Positions 34,202-43,217 of a stretch of DNA of 64,000 bases are shown piece after piece (position 1 is the first letter of the stretch; each line of letters opens with the position of its first letter). Under the pieces are notes generated by a model. That model searched no databases. It had not been told where the DNA came from and was given only the letters and a program-made list of their open reading frames with translations. The DNA is from Amycolatopsis rifamycinica (GTDB lineage Bacteria; Actinomycetota; Actinomycetes; Mycobacteriales; Pseudonocardiaceae). Made by a program: the position numbers and the translations under genes. The stretch spans positions 51,676 through 115,675 of the forward strand of contig NZ_JMQI01000082.1 in the NCBI RefSeq assembly GCF_000695625.1. The letters are read 5' to 3'.

Positions 34202-35128
34202 CTAGCTCGCCCGCACCCGGACGAGGTCGAGCGCCTTGCGCACGTGCCCGCCGGACGTGTGCAACGCCTTCGCGGCGCTCTTGACGTCCTCGCCGGACAG
34301 CAAGTGCACCAGCGCCACCTTGAGGTCGCCCCCGGCCTCGGTGAGCGCGTCCGAGCAGTCGGCCATCGTCATGCCGGTGGCTTCCTGCAGGATCCGGATG
34401 GTCCGGCCGCGCAGCTTCGCGTTGGTGGCCCGCATGCTGACCATCAGGTTGGAGTAGGTCCGGCCCAGCTTGATCATCGTCGCGGTGGAGAACGACGTCA
34501 GGATCATCTTCTGCGCCGTGCCCGCCTTCATCCGGGTCGAACCGGCGATCGCCTCGGGGCCGGTGTCGACCGCGATGAGCACGTCCACGCCGGCCGGCTT
34601 CGCGGCCTTGGCGTTGCCCGAGACCAGCCCGGTCCGGGCGCCTTGGCGCGACGCCGCGGCCAGCGCGCCCAGCACGTACGGCGTCCTGCCCGACGCCGTC
34701 AGCCCGAGCACGAAGTCACCGGGCTGCACCATCGCGGCCATCTCGGCGGCACCGGCCGCCGAGTCGTCTTCCGCGTTCTCGACGGCTTGACGCAGCGCGC
34801 GCTCGCCGCCGGCGTGGTGCGCGATGAACCAGTCGCCCGGCACGTTGAACGTCGGCACCAGCTCGGCCGCGTCCAGCGTGGCCAGCCGCCCGGACGTGCC
34901 CGCGCCGACGTAGTGCACCCGGCCTCCGCCGCGGATGGCGTCCACCGCGTGGTCCACCGCGCGCGCCACCTCGGGCAGCACCGCGGCCACGGCACCGGGG
35001 ACCGTCCGGTCCTCGGCGTTGATCGCACCCAGGATCCCCGCGGTGGACATCAGGTCGATGTCCTTGGTGCGGGGATTGCGGGTCTCGGTCGGCGAATCGA
35101 CGTGCACCGCCTGCACGGGGACGGTCAT
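34202..35128 (-). CDS. murQ: N-acetylmuramic acid 6-phosphate etherase
   Basis: 308-aa SIS-fold lyase that removes lactate from MurNAc-6-phosphate to give GlcNAc-6-phosphate. Hallmarks: VDSPTETRNPRTKDID, the SIS loop VGAGTSGRLATLDAAELVPTFN, ENAEDD and GSTRMKAGTAQK. The start is the second of two adjacent ATGs because GAGG lies six bases before it. The RpiR-type regulator is immediately upstream on the same strand. No MurP or MurNAc kinase is present in the window to supply its substrate. Confidence 0.93.
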   Translation of the reverse strand: MTVPVQAVHVDSPTETRNPRTKDIDLMSTAGILGAINAEDRTVPGAVAAVLPEVARAVDHAVDAIRGGGRVHYVGAGTSGRLATLDAAELVPTFNVPGDWFIAHHAGGERALRQAVENAEDDSAAGAAEMAAMVQPGDFVLGLTASGRTPYVLGALAAASRQGARTGLVSGNAKAAKPAGVDVLIAVDTGPEAIAGSTRMKAGTAQKMILTSFSTATMIKLGRTYSNLMVSMRATNAKLRGRTIRILQEATGMTMADCSDALTEAGGDLKVALVHLLSGEDVKSAAKALHTSGGHVRKALDLVRVRAS

Positions 35129-35154
35129 CATGCGCCTCACATTTTCTCCGGTCA

Positions 35155-36156
35155 TCACTTGCCGGTTTCCCGCGGACGGCGACGACCGTCCGGCCTGACC
35201 CCCAAGCGGTGCGATCCGACTGCGTCCCTGGTCGCGTCCAGCGCGCTGACCGAGGCGTCCATGTGCCGCTGCGCGACCCCGATGAACAGGCAGTCGATGA
35301 CGGTGAGCTGGGCGATACGGCTGGCCGTGGCACCCGAACGGAACGTGGTTTCCCGCGCCGCGGTCGTCAAAACGTGGTCGGCGACCTCGGTGATCGGCGA
35401 ACGCGGGAAGTTCGTCACGGCGATGGTGACCGCGCCGTGCTCGCGCGCCACGCGCAGCGCCTCGACGGTGTCGGTGGTCGCGCCGGTGTGCGAGACGCCG
35501 ATCGCGACGTCACCGGGGCTCAGCACCGCGGCCGAGGTGAGCATGATGTGCGTGTCCGACCACGCGAAGCACACGCGGCCGATGCGGTGCAGCTTCTGCT
35601 GCAGGTCGGCGGCGACGAACGCGCTGGCGCCCACGCCGTAGACGTCCACCCGGCCGGCGTTCGCGACGACCTCGATCACCTTCTCGAGGGTGGCGACCTC
35701 GAGCTGGTCGGCCGTCTCCTCGACCGCGCGCGCGTCGGCGAAGCTGACCTTGCCGATCACGGCGGCCAGGTCGTCCTCCGGGCCGATCTCGCCGCCGAGG
35801 TTGCGCGTGGTGCGCGCCTCGGTGCGCGCGGTGTCCGCGGCCAGCGCGATGCGCAGCTGCGGGTACCCGCCGACGCCCACCGCCTTGCAGAACCGGGTCA
35901 CCGTGGTCTCGCTCGTGTTGGCGGCCAGGGCCACCTCGGTGATGCTGCGCCGCGCGACGGACGCGGGGTCTTCCAGCACCACCTTGGCCACGCGCTGTTC
36001 GGCGCGGGCCAGGCCGGGGAGCAGCGACCGGATCCGGACCAGCGGGCTGGAGTCGGCGTCCCGCACGGCCGTCTGGACCGATACGGGCTCGGACTGTGCC
36101 GTGCCGACTACGGATTCGGTATCACTCACCGTCGGAAAGTTACTAACCGTTGGCAT
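35155..36156 (-). CDS. RpiR-family regulator, MurR-like
   Basis: About 333 aa. After a poorly conserved N-terminal extension (about 45 residues), an RpiR HTH (RAEQRVAKVVLEDPASVARRSITEVALAAN...TVTRFCKAVG) leads into a sugar-phosphate-binding SIS domain (VDVYGVGASAFVAADLQQKL, GVSHTGATTDTVEAL). By position beside murQ it likely senses MurNAc-6-phosphate or a related amino sugar. The ATG at 36156 is eight bases after TAGCCT, with no Shine-Dalgarno, so a leaderless mRNA is possible. Confidence 0.85.
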   Translation of the reverse strand: MPTVSNFPTVSDTESVVGTAQSEPVSVQTAVRDADSSPLVRIRSLLPGLARAEQRVAKVVLEDPASVARRSITEVALAANTSETTVTRFCKAVGVGGYPQLRIALAADTARTEARTTRNLGGEIGPEDDLAAVIGKVSFADARAVEETADQLEVATLEKVIEVVANAGRVDVYGVGASAFVAADLQQKLHRIGRVCFAWSDTHIMLTSAAVLSPGDVAIGVSHTGATTDTVEALRVAREHGAVTIAVTNFPRSPITEVADHVLTTAARETTFRSGATASRIAQLTVIDCLFIGVAQRHMDASVSALDATRDAVGSHRLGVRPDGRRRPRETGK

Positions 36157-36367
36157 TTGCGACAAGGCTACCCACACCCTTCGGTACAATCGCAACCCGT
36201 CCGTGTCTGCGGATCTCGATTTGCGATTAATCGTTGACCAGAAAGTCGCCAACAGGGTCGACCTTGTTAACGAGGTCAAGCTAACGACTTGGCAACTTAG
36301 TGTCGCGGTGCAAGCGGCAAGAGGACGGTAAATTCCGACTTGCGGTGGACGTTCGGCGACCGATCGG
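36157..36367. other. Intergenic region upstream of the murR-like gene
   Basis: About 210 bases, noticeably A+T-richer than the flanks. It contains GACCT-N8-AGGTC centred on GTTAAC (36260-36277), a possible regulator site. No small gene is supported. Confidence 0.4.
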
Positions 36368-38125
36368 TCACCGAGAGCTCAACTGCCAACCGTCTGCAAC
36401 GAAAATCGCGGGGTCTCGTTCACCGTCGAGGAGTGATCGGCCGCTCTCGGTGACTTTCACACCGTCCACCGAAACTCCTCGGCCCGTGTAACTCGGGTCG
36501 GTGCTGTAACGCCAGCGCAGGCTCACCGACGCGCCCTGCGGCAGCGTGCCCACCGCCCTCCACCAGGCACGGTGCCCGTGTCCGGAGAGCGACGTCACGA
36601 TTCCGGAGGGTGCTCCCGGCCCGGAAACCGATACGGCGATCGGTTGCCAGTTAACCCCGTCGGTGCTGACCTGCAGCTGAAGTGGATCACTGGGGCCCTC
36701 GGTGTCCACGAAAGCGGAAAACGACACGCGCGCTTGATCACTATGCGTAGTGAACGAGCGAGTGCTCAGCGTAGCGACGCCGGCGTTACCGAGCGTGCTC
36801 GTCCAGGCGTCCTTCCCGGCCACCGGCCGCACCGCCATGGCCCTGGCCAGCGACGTCGCCCAAACCTGGCGGGCGGTGTTGATCGAGCCCCAGTTCCGGG
36901 ACGGGTGCACCCGGTTGGTCAGCAAGATCGCGAACGACCGGGATTCCGGGTCGATGACCAGCGTCGTTCCGGTGTAGCCGGTGTGCCCGGCGGTCATCGG
37001 CGACGCCAGCGCGCCCATGTACCAGGGCTGGTCGAGCTCGAAGCCGAGGCCGTGCGAGTTGTCCGGGAACTGCGGGTTGTAGTTCGTCAGCAGCTGACGG
37101 ACGGTCTCCGGCCGCAGGATCCGGTGCCCGCGGTAGCTGCCGCCGTTGAGGATCGCCTGGGCGAGGTGGGCCATGTCGCCCGCGGTGCTGAACACGCCGG
37201 CGTGCCCGGCGACGCCGCCGAGCGACCACGCGTTCTCGTCGTGCACGCTGCCGCGCACCATCCCGCGCGGCGGGTTCGCTTGGAACTCCGTCGCGGCGAT
37301 CCGGGCCAGCTTGGCCGCGGGCGGGTTGTACCCGGTGTCGGCCATGTCGAGCGGCGCGGCGATCCGGTCGTGGACGACCTTGTCGAGGGACTGGCCCGTC
37401 AGCTTCTCGACGATGAAGCCGAGCGTCAGCAGGTTGATGTCCGAGTAGAGGTACGTCGTGCCGGGCTTGTTCTTGAGCGGGCTGTCGAGCACGGCCTGCC
37501 GGCGTGCCGGGATGTCCGGGTAGCCCGCCCAGAGTGACGGGATCGGGTCGGCGTCGAAGCCGGAGGTGTGCGTGAGCAGCATCTTGACCGTGATGGCGGC
37601 CTTGTCGCCGGTCGCGAACTCCGGGAAGAAGCGGCTGACCGGCGTGTCGATGGTGAACTGCCCGCGTTCGACCAGCTGCATGACGGCGATCGAGGTGAAC
37701 AGCTTCGAGATCGAAGCCATGTCGAAGATCGTGTCGTTCCGCATGGGGACCTGCTGGTCCGCGGGCAGTTCGGTGCCCTTGGCGTCGGCGTACCGCAGCG
37801 CGCCGCCGACCGCGTACCGGTCGACGACCACGCCGTCGTGCGCGAGCAGGCCGACCGCTCCGGAGAAGTGCGGGTGCCCGGAGGCGTCCGGTTTCGTCCA
37901 GCTCGCCAGGAAGTCCTCGGCCGCCTTGATCGGCGCCGGGTCGAGGTTGACGTCACGGGGCCGTCCGTCGCGCAGCGTCGTCCACGGCGGGGCGAACCCG
38001 TGCTGCGGCCGGTCGAAGCGGCCGGTGGCCGGATCGTGACTGGTGATGGCGCTGGCTCCTGAGGTCAACGTGGTCAGTGCCACCAGCACTCCGGTGGCCG
38101 CGACGAGGACCTTCCTAACACGCAC
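36368..38125 (-). CDS. Secreted serine hydrolase of the class C beta-lactamase family (AmiE/YbbE-like)
   Basis: 585 aa with an N-terminal signal peptide (VRKVLVAATGVLVALTTLTSGASA). The SxxK motif is in MASISKLFTS, the YxN equivalent is YSD in YLYSDINL, and HTGYTGT replaces KTG. In Bacillus subtilis the equivalent YbbE (AmiE) sits in the MurNAc-recycling operon and cleaves lactyl-peptide amide bonds. About 170 extra C-terminal residues form a beta-rich domain (RVSFSAFVDTEGPSDPLQLQ...), perhaps for wall binding. The GTG at 38125 follows GGGGGAG. The gene is 11 bases after the DUF1343 gene, in one operon. Confidence 0.87.
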   Translation of the reverse strand: MRVRKVLVAATGVLVALTTLTSGASAITSHDPATGRFDRPQHGFAPPWTTLRDGRPRDVNLDPAPIKAAEDFLASWTKPDASGHPHFSGAVGLLAHDGVVVDRYAVGGALRYADAKGTELPADQQVPMRNDTIFDMASISKLFTSIAVMQLVERGQFTIDTPVSRFFPEFATGDKAAITVKMLLTHTSGFDADPIPSLWAGYPDIPARRQAVLDSPLKNKPGTTYLYSDINLLTLGFIVEKLTGQSLDKVVHDRIAAPLDMADTGYNPPAAKLARIAATEFQANPPRGMVRGSVHDENAWSLGGVAGHAGVFSTAGDMAHLAQAILNGGSYRGHRILRPETVRQLLTNYNPQFPDNSHGLGFELDQPWYMGALASPMTAGHTGYTGTTLVIDPESRSFAILLTNRVHPSRNWGSINTARQVWATSLARAMAVRPVAGKDAWTSTLGNAGVATLSTRSFTTHSDQARVSFSAFVDTEGPSDPLQLQVSTDGVNWQPIAVSVSGPGAPSGIVTSLSGHGHRAWWRAVGTLPQGASVSLRWRYSTDPSYTGRGVSVDGVKVTESGRSLLDGERDPAIFVADGWQLSSR

Positions 38126-38136
38126 GAGTCTCCCCC

Positions 38137-39420
38137 TCAGCGGTAGAGCAGGTAGTGACGGCGTCTCCGGTCGAACTCGGCCAGCTCGGCCCGCCAGGCG
38201 CCGGTGACCTCGTCGACGCCCGCGCCGGCGTCGACCATGGTCCGGAGCCGGTCGGATCCGGACAGCTTGTCGATGTAGTTGTCGGGGCGCCAGGCGAACA
38301 CGTCCGGGTGCAGGGCCTTCGCCGTGACGAGCATGGCGACGGCGGTCCGGATCGCGTCGAAGGCCCGCGGGTCGCTCACGCTGAGCTGCACGCCGCCGCA
38401 GGTCTGGTTGGCGAACTTGCTGAACGTGGGGACGAAGTAGGTCTCGCGGAACTTCGCTCCGGGCAGCTGCTCGTCCTCGAGCTTCTCGCGCCACCGCCAG
38501 TCGAGCCCGGGCGCGCCGATGATCTCGAACGGCCGCGTGGTGCCGCGGCCCTCGGAGAACACGGTGCCTTCGAACATCCCGGTGCCGGGGTAGACGAGGG
38601 CGGTGTCGGGGGTCGGCATGTTCGGGCTCGGCAGCACCCAGTTCAGCCCGGTCTGCGCGAAGAGCGTGTCGCGCCGCCAGCCACGGACCTGGACGACGTC
38701 GAGCCGCACTTTTCCGTCCGGCATGAACTCGCCGGCGAAGAAGCGGGCGAGTTCGCCGACGGTCATTCCGTGCTGCTGGGCGATCGGCTGGCGCCCGATG
38801 CCGGAGGCGAACTTCGGGTCGAGCACCGGCCCGGCCGCCCGGCCGCCGAGCGGGTTGGGCCGGTCGAGGACGACGAGGGCGGCGTTGACCTGCGCCGCGG
38901 CCACCATCGCGGTGTAGAGCGACCAGATGTAGGTGTAGAACCGGGCGCCGACGTCGGCGATGTCGAACACGACCGTGTCGACGCCCGCCTTGGTGAACAG
39001 CGAAGCGAGCTTCGTCGCGTCGACGCCGTACGCGTCATACACCGGCACGCCGGTGCGCGGGTCGGTGTAGTCGCCCTCCGACCCGCCGGCTTGCGCGCTG
39101 CCGCGGAAGCCGTGTTCCGGGCCGAAGGCCGCCACCGGTTCCACGTCGGCGGCGACCATCGAGTCGACGATGTGGTCGCCGTTCAGCAGCACACCGGTCG
39201 GGTTGGACAGGACGCCGACCTTGCGGCCCTTGAGCGTGCGCCAGCCCTGCGCGGCCAGCTGCTCCGCGCCGGTGAGGACGCGGCCCGCGTGTGCTGCTTC
39301 CGGCTGGGCTGCCTCGGGCTGGGCTGCCTCGGACTGGGCTCCGGCGACGGCCGAGCCGCCCGCCAGCACCGGGACGGCGAGCGCGCTCGCGCCGAGGAAG
39401 TGACGCCGGTTGAGGTTCAC
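38137..39420 (-). CDS. namZ: Exo-beta-N-acetylmuramidase, NamZ type (DUF1343), Tat-exported
   Basis: 427 aa. It has a twin-arginine signal (NRRHFLGASALAVPVLAGG), then a short AAQPE repeat, then the DUF1343 domain with VGVLSNPTGV, FGPEHGFRG, DPRTGVPVYDAYG, FDIADVGARFYTYIWSLY and DRPNPLGG. NamZ of B. subtilis (YbbC) releases MurNAc from the non-reducing end of glycan chains. GTG overlaps the nagZ stop (GTGA). With nagZ before and the serine hydrolase after, it forms a wall-turnover unit. Confidence 0.9.
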   Translation of the reverse strand: MNLNRRHFLGASALAVPVLAGGSAVAGAQSEAAQPEAAQPEAAHAGRVLTGAEQLAAQGWRTLKGRKVGVLSNPTGVLLNGDHIVDSMVAADVEPVAAFGPEHGFRGSAQAGGSEGDYTDPRTGVPVYDAYGVDATKLASLFTKAGVDTVVFDIADVGARFYTYIWSLYTAMVAAAQVNAALVVLDRPNPLGGRAAGPVLDPKFASGIGRQPIAQQHGMTVGELARFFAGEFMPDGKVRLDVVQVRGWRRDTLFAQTGLNWVLPSPNMPTPDTALVYPGTGMFEGTVFSEGRGTTRPFEIIGAPGLDWRWREKLEDEQLPGAKFRETYFVPTFSKFANQTCGGVQLSVSDPRAFDAIRTAVAMLVTAKALHPDVFAWRPDNYIDKLSGSDRLRTMVDAGAGVDEVTGAWRAELAEFDRRRRHYLLYR

Positions 39421-41225
39421 CAGGTCAGCCCGTGGCCGAAGGGGTACTTCACGGTCTGCATGTCGGCGCCCGCCGGGATGTCGACCGGCAGCTTCCCGAC
39501 CGGCTTCGTCTCGCCGAGGATCACCTTGGCCAGCGCCTCCAGGGTCGGCGTGATGTAGCCGTAGGTGGCCAGCCAGGTCCGGACGGTGCTCGGGTAACCC
39601 GCGTCGTACGGGATCTGCGCCGCGACCGCGACGACCGGCTTGCCGGTGGCCTGCAGCGCGTTGAGCAGTTTGGTCTGCAGCGGGTAGCCGCCGATGTTGT
39701 TGGTCAGGACGACGACGAGGTCCACGCCCTGTGCCTTGGCGACGGCCTCCGCGACCTGGGCGTCTGTCGGGGTCTGGCCGGTCTGGTAAGCCGTCGCGGC
39801 CGTGCCGTGGGCGGTCAGCTTCTCCGCGAGGGTCGCCGTCGTGGCGGCGCCCCAGCCGGTGACGAGCGTCGTCGCGGGCTTCTGCTTCAGGGGCAGCAGA
39901 CCGGCGTCGTTCGCGATGGCCGTGATGCCGCGGTCGGCGATGTCCTGCGCGGTCTTCAGGCTCGCCGGGACACCGACGGTCTGCATGACCTTGTTCGCGT
40001 CGACGAACGGCGAGAACAGGATGCCGCGCTTGAACTTGAGCTTGAGCACGCGCAGCACGCTCTGGTCGATCCGCCGCACCGGGATGTCGCCGGACTTGAC
40101 GGCGGCCAGGACCGAGTTGATGGCGAGGTCGAGGTGCACCGGCATGAGCAGCTGGTCGACACCCGCCTTGAGCGCGAGCACCGGGATCTCGGCGTCGCCG
40201 TGCAGCTTGCGGACGCCTTCCATTTCGAGGGAGTCGGTGATCACGACGCCGGTGTAGCCGAGTTCGCGGCGCAGCCGGTCGGTGATGATCGGCTTGGACA
40301 GCGTCGCGGGCTCGAGCGACGGGTCCAGGCTGGGGAACTGGATGTGCGCGCTCATGATCGAGTCGACGCCGGCCGCGATCGCGGCCTTGAACGGCGGCAC
40401 GTCGGTGGCCCGCCACTGCGCCTCGGTGCTGTCGATCCGCGGCAGCCCGGTGTGGCTGTCGGTCGGCGCGGCGCCGTGCCCGGGGAAGTGCTTGGCCGTC
40501 GCCGCCACGGTCTTCGTCGGGAACCCGGAGTCCTGGAAGCCCTTGATCTCGGCCGTGACGAAATCGCCGGCCAGCCCCGGCTGCCCGGAGAAGGACCGGA
40601 CCCCGATGACCGGGTTGACCGGGTTGGAGTTGACGTCCGCGTCGGGCGCGAAGTCCTGGTTGATGCCGACGGCACGCAGTTCGTGGCCGAGGATGGTCGC
40701 GGCCCGCGTCGCGCGGTTCGTGTCCCGCCCGGCGGAGATGGCCATGGCGTTCGGGAACTCGGTGGCCGGCGCGCCCATCCGCGTGACGGTGCCGCCCTCC
40801 TGGTCGGCGGCGATCTGCAGCGGGATGTGCGCCCCGCTGCCGATGGCGGCCTTCTGGAGGCCGTTGGACAGCTTCGCGACCTGCACGGGGTCGTCGAAGT
40901 TGTCGCGCGTGGCGTTGTTGAAGTAGATGACCCCGCCGAGGTGGTACTTCTCGACGACCTGGGCCGGGGTGTCGACGCCGAAGTCGGTCTGGTTCTTCGG
41001 GTTGACCTCGTCGGCGGTCTTGCCGTTCACCCAGGTGACGAACAGCTGCCCGACCTTCTGCTCCAGCGTCAGCCCTCGCAGCGCCTGCGTCGCCGCGGCC
41101 TCGGCCTGCGCGTCCGCGCTCACCCGCGGTGCGCTCGCGGCGGTCGCGACACCCACCCCGGTGAAGGCGAGCACCCCCGCGACGGGCAGGGCGAGCGCAT
41201 GGAACCTCCGATTTCGGGTCGTCAC
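39417..41225 (-). CDS. nagZ: Secreted beta-N-acetylglucosaminidase, NagZ-like (GH3)
   Basis: 602 aa with a signal peptide ending near residue 30. GH3 catalytic domain: DQEGGTVTRM (141-150), KHFPGHG (245-251) with the Asp-Ser-His dyad at D256-H258 as acid/base typical of NagZ, and nucleophile D331 in VVITDSLEM. A second alpha/beta domain follows, as in YbbD of B. subtilis. It removes GlcNAc from muropeptides outside the cell. First gene of the unit, with GTG start after GGGAGG. Two CCGATACT sequences upstream may contain its -10. Confidence 0.92.
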   Translation of the reverse strand: MTTRNRRFHALALPVAGVLAFTGVGVATAASAPRVSADAQAEAAATQALRGLTLEQKVGQLFVTWVNGKTADEVNPKNQTDFGVDTPAQVVEKYHLGGVIYFNNATRDNFDDPVQVAKLSNGLQKAAIGSGAHIPLQIAADQEGGTVTRMGAPATEFPNAMAISAGRDTNRATRAATILGHELRAVGINQDFAPDADVNSNPVNPVIGVRSFSGQPGLAGDFVTAEIKGFQDSGFPTKTVAATAKHFPGHGAAPTDSHTGLPRIDSTEAQWRATDVPPFKAAIAAGVDSIMSAHIQFPSLDPSLEPATLSKPIITDRLRRELGYTGVVITDSLEMEGVRKLHGDAEIPVLALKAGVDQLLMPVHLDLAINSVLAAVKSGDIPVRRIDQSVLRVLKLKFKRGILFSPFVDANKVMQTVGVPASLKTAQDIADRGITAIANDAGLLPLKQKPATTLVTGWGAATTATLAEKLTAHGTAATAYQTGQTPTDAQVAEAVAKAQGVDLVVVLTNNIGGYPLQTKLLNALQATGKPVVAVAAQIPYDAGYPSTVRTWLATYGYITPTLEALAKVILGETKPVGKLPVDIPAGADMQTVKYPFGHGLTW

Positions 41226-41387
41226 GACCAGCCTCCCAGAAAGTATCGGGCGCCGTCGGACGTGAGAAGTCCACTCGGAGGCGCCAGTATCGGGAAGCTA
41301 CTCACCGAATCCGGCGCTGTCCATCGACCGACCGCACGAACGGCCCAGTCGTACCCGGATCGGTAGCAACCCACACCCCACCCACCC

Positions 41388-41466
41388 GAGATGCCCCACC
41401 AACCACACGCGATGCCCCTCTGATCACGCGTGATGCCCCACCAGTCACGCGTGATGCCCCTTCGGG
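41388..41466. repeat. Short tandem repeat, about four units of 19-21 bases
   Basis: Units built on CACGCGTGATGCCCCACCAG recur four times with drift, upstream of nagZ. Each contains the near-palindrome CACGCGTG. They could be a protein-binding array. Confidence 0.7.
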
Positions 41467-41489
41467 GTGACCCGGCCCCCAAAAAGACG

Positions 41490-41525
41490 AGGCGGCGCCC
41501 GTGGCCGAAGCCACGGGCGCCGCCT
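41490..41525 (-). terminator. Strong intrinsic terminator with UUCG loop
   Basis: Perfect 16-bp stem (41490-41505 with 41510-41525). On the minus strand the loop is TTCG and the stem is followed by CGTCTTTTT, the best intrinsic terminator of the window. It ends whatever minus-strand transcript comes from 41.5-41.9 kb and lies upstream of nagZ. Confidence 0.88.
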
Positions 41526-41780
41526 GCAAGCGCGAACTTCTCGGGCGACCAAGCGTGCAACTCTGGTCGTACCTACATGGACTCGGCGTGTGGCGTCCCA
41601 CTACGCAGTCCCTAGACGACGAGCCTCCCGCGGCGCGCTGCGCGTGGGTACCCGGAGTCCGCGCACGGAGGTTTGCCGGGGTGGAACAGGCTTCTCTTCT
41701 ACCTGTTCCCTGGCCGACCGAACGTCCGCACCTACTTTCTACGCCGTGAGCCCGGTCACTTCAAGTGCGCGGACGGGTGC
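41490..41780 (-). ncRNA. Candidate structured RNA or nagZ leader, unknown class
   Basis: No credible protein gene covers 41226-41890. On the minus strand the stretch before the terminator contains nested pairings: an 8-bp stem 41683-41690/41702-41709, and 41724-41731 pairing with 41765-41774 around a CACTT-GA-AGTG hairpin. Base composition is more even than in neighbouring genes. It may be a small RNA, a riboswitch/attenuator for nagZ, or simply the 3' UTR of the HAD gene. It matches neither tmRNA, RNase P, SRP RNA nor tRNA signatures I know. Confidence 0.35.
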
Positions 41781-41890
41781 ACCGGTACAGAGGCTGGATC
41801 GGGTGACACCAGCACCCTGCGCGACGGACAATTCGGGGCTGGGCCAAGCAAAGCGGAGCCCGTACGGCCGTGTGGGTGGCGGTGCCGCGG

Positions 41891-42721
41891 CTAACGGGAC
41901 CGACGGCGACGGTTGAGGCCGTACCAGGTCGCTCCGGCCGCCACCGCGCCGACACCGAGCGCCACCATCCCGGCCGAGCGCGTCGGGATCCGGGTGCGCA
42001 GCGACATCGGCCGTTCGAAGGCCAGGATCGGCCAGCCGCGCTCGAGGGCCTCACGCCGCAGGAGCTTGTCGGGGTTGACCGCGTGCGGGTGCCCGACGAC
42101 CTCGAGCAGCGGGATGTCGGTGCTCGAGTCGGTGTAGGCGAAGCACTCGGCGAGGTCGTAGCCGTAAGTCGCGGCGAGCTGCTTCGCGGCGACGGCCTTG
42201 TTGGCCCCGTAGCAGTAGAAGTCGACTTCGCCGGAGTAGCGGCCATTGACGATCTGCATCCGCGTGGCGACGCTCCGGGTCGCGCCGAGCATCTCCGCCA
42301 CCGGCGCGACGACCTCTTCGCCGGTCGCCGACAGCACGATCACGTCGTGCCCGTCCTCGCGGTGGCGCGCGATCAGCTCCGCCGCCTCCGCGTACACGAG
42401 CGGGTCGACGACGTCGTGCAGGGTCTCGCGGACGATCGCGGACACCTGGGCGACGTCCCAGCCGGCGCACAGCGCGGAAACTTCGGCGCGCAGCCGCTCG
42501 GTTTTGTTCTCGTCGGCTCCGGCGAGCGAGAACACCAGCTGCGCGTAGGCGCTTCGCAACGCGGCGCGACGGTTGATCAGCCCTTCTTTGAGGAGGGGCT
42601 TGCTGAACGCCAGCGCGCTCGACGAAGCGATGATCGTCTTGTCCAGGTCGAAGAACGCGGCCACCGCGTGCTCCGGGCCCGGCTTCCGGATGCGCGACGG
42701 TGCGCTGCTCGGTTCGGCCAC
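41891..42721 (-). CDS. HAD-superfamily phosphatase (SerB-like, subclass IB; Rv3661-like)
   Basis: 276 aa. Motif I FFDLDKTI, motif II VIVLSATGEEVV and motif III around NKAVAAKQLAA...CFAYTDSSTDIPLLE define HAD-IB enzymes similar to phosphoserine phosphatase and lysophosphatidic-type phosphatases. The C-terminus adds a single membrane helix (MVALGVGAVAAGATWYGL) and a basic tail, so it may be membrane-tethered. The GTG is placed six bases after TATCCT (leaderless). Its mycobacterial counterpart also neighbours 6C RNA and ssd. Confidence 0.88.
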   Translation of the reverse strand: MAEPSSAPSRIRKPGPEHAVAAFFDLDKTIIASSSALAFSKPLLKEGLINRRAALRSAYAQLVFSLAGADENKTERLRAEVSALCAGWDVAQVSAIVRETLHDVVDPLVYAEAAELIARHREDGHDVIVLSATGEEVVAPVAEMLGATRSVATRMQIVNGRYSGEVDFYCYGANKAVAAKQLAATYGYDLAECFAYTDSSTDIPLLEVVGHPHAVNPDKLLRREALERGWPILAFERPMSLRTRIPTRSAGMVALGVGAVAAGATWYGLNRRRRSR

Positions 42722-42890
42722 CTGCCCAGGATAGGAGCTTGATCGCCGCGCGTCCCGTTGATCCACCACGCGCGCGTCGCGCCGGGCGGAAAATCCATGA
42801 CAGGCAGGCACTTCGGGCGCGCTGTGCCGTTACCGAACTGTGTGCCTCATCCGGCGCGCGAACGGGCGCCGGACGGAGTTACAGTGAGGG

Positions 42891-42985
42891 AGCCCGGTGT
42901 CCAACCGGGCCGGTTCAGTCCGACCCCCCGGGGCTGAACCCACGGCGGCCCCCGTCCCTCCCCCCTGGCGGGGGCCGCCCTCTTA
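42891..42985 (+). ncRNA. 6C small RNA
   Basis: Three consecutive hairpins: CCCGGT/ACCGGG (42893-42909), GGTTCAG/CTGAACC with CCCCCC in the loop (42912-42940), and GGCGGCCCCCG/CGGGGGCCGCC with a second CCCCCC loop (42944-42979). Two stem-loops each exposing a run of six or more C residues define the actinobacterial 6C RNA. Its position between the HAD phosphatase gene and ssd is the same as in mycobacteria (B11/6C). TACAGT at 42880-42885 is a suitable -10. 6C RNA regulates by pairing its C loops with G-rich ribosome sites. Confidence 0.9.
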
Positions 42986-43217
42986 CCTCCCGTTTGCCAA
43001 GGCCGGTTTCCGTTGCCCTGGCCGGATTCCGGGGTTCGCGGCAGCCCGCTCGCACATTTTGCCTTCCGCTTACCTTCGTCAATTTCCCGTGGTCTCTCGA
43101 ATCGTGGCGCGCGAATCTTCGGGTGCGGATGTCCGCGCTCATTCCCGCCGCGGATGCGTGCCGATCCTGCCACGCCCGACCGGCCGAGGCGGTCCGCGAG
43201 CGGCCTGCGAGCGGCAG

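Noticed and set aside
41490..41780. tmRNA, RNase P RNA, SRP RNA or tRNA
   Set aside because: Their conserved sequences (for example a GGTTCGAxTCC arm, GAGGAAAGTCC or GGAAGGAAGCAGC) are not present. Only an unnamed structured RNA can be proposed.
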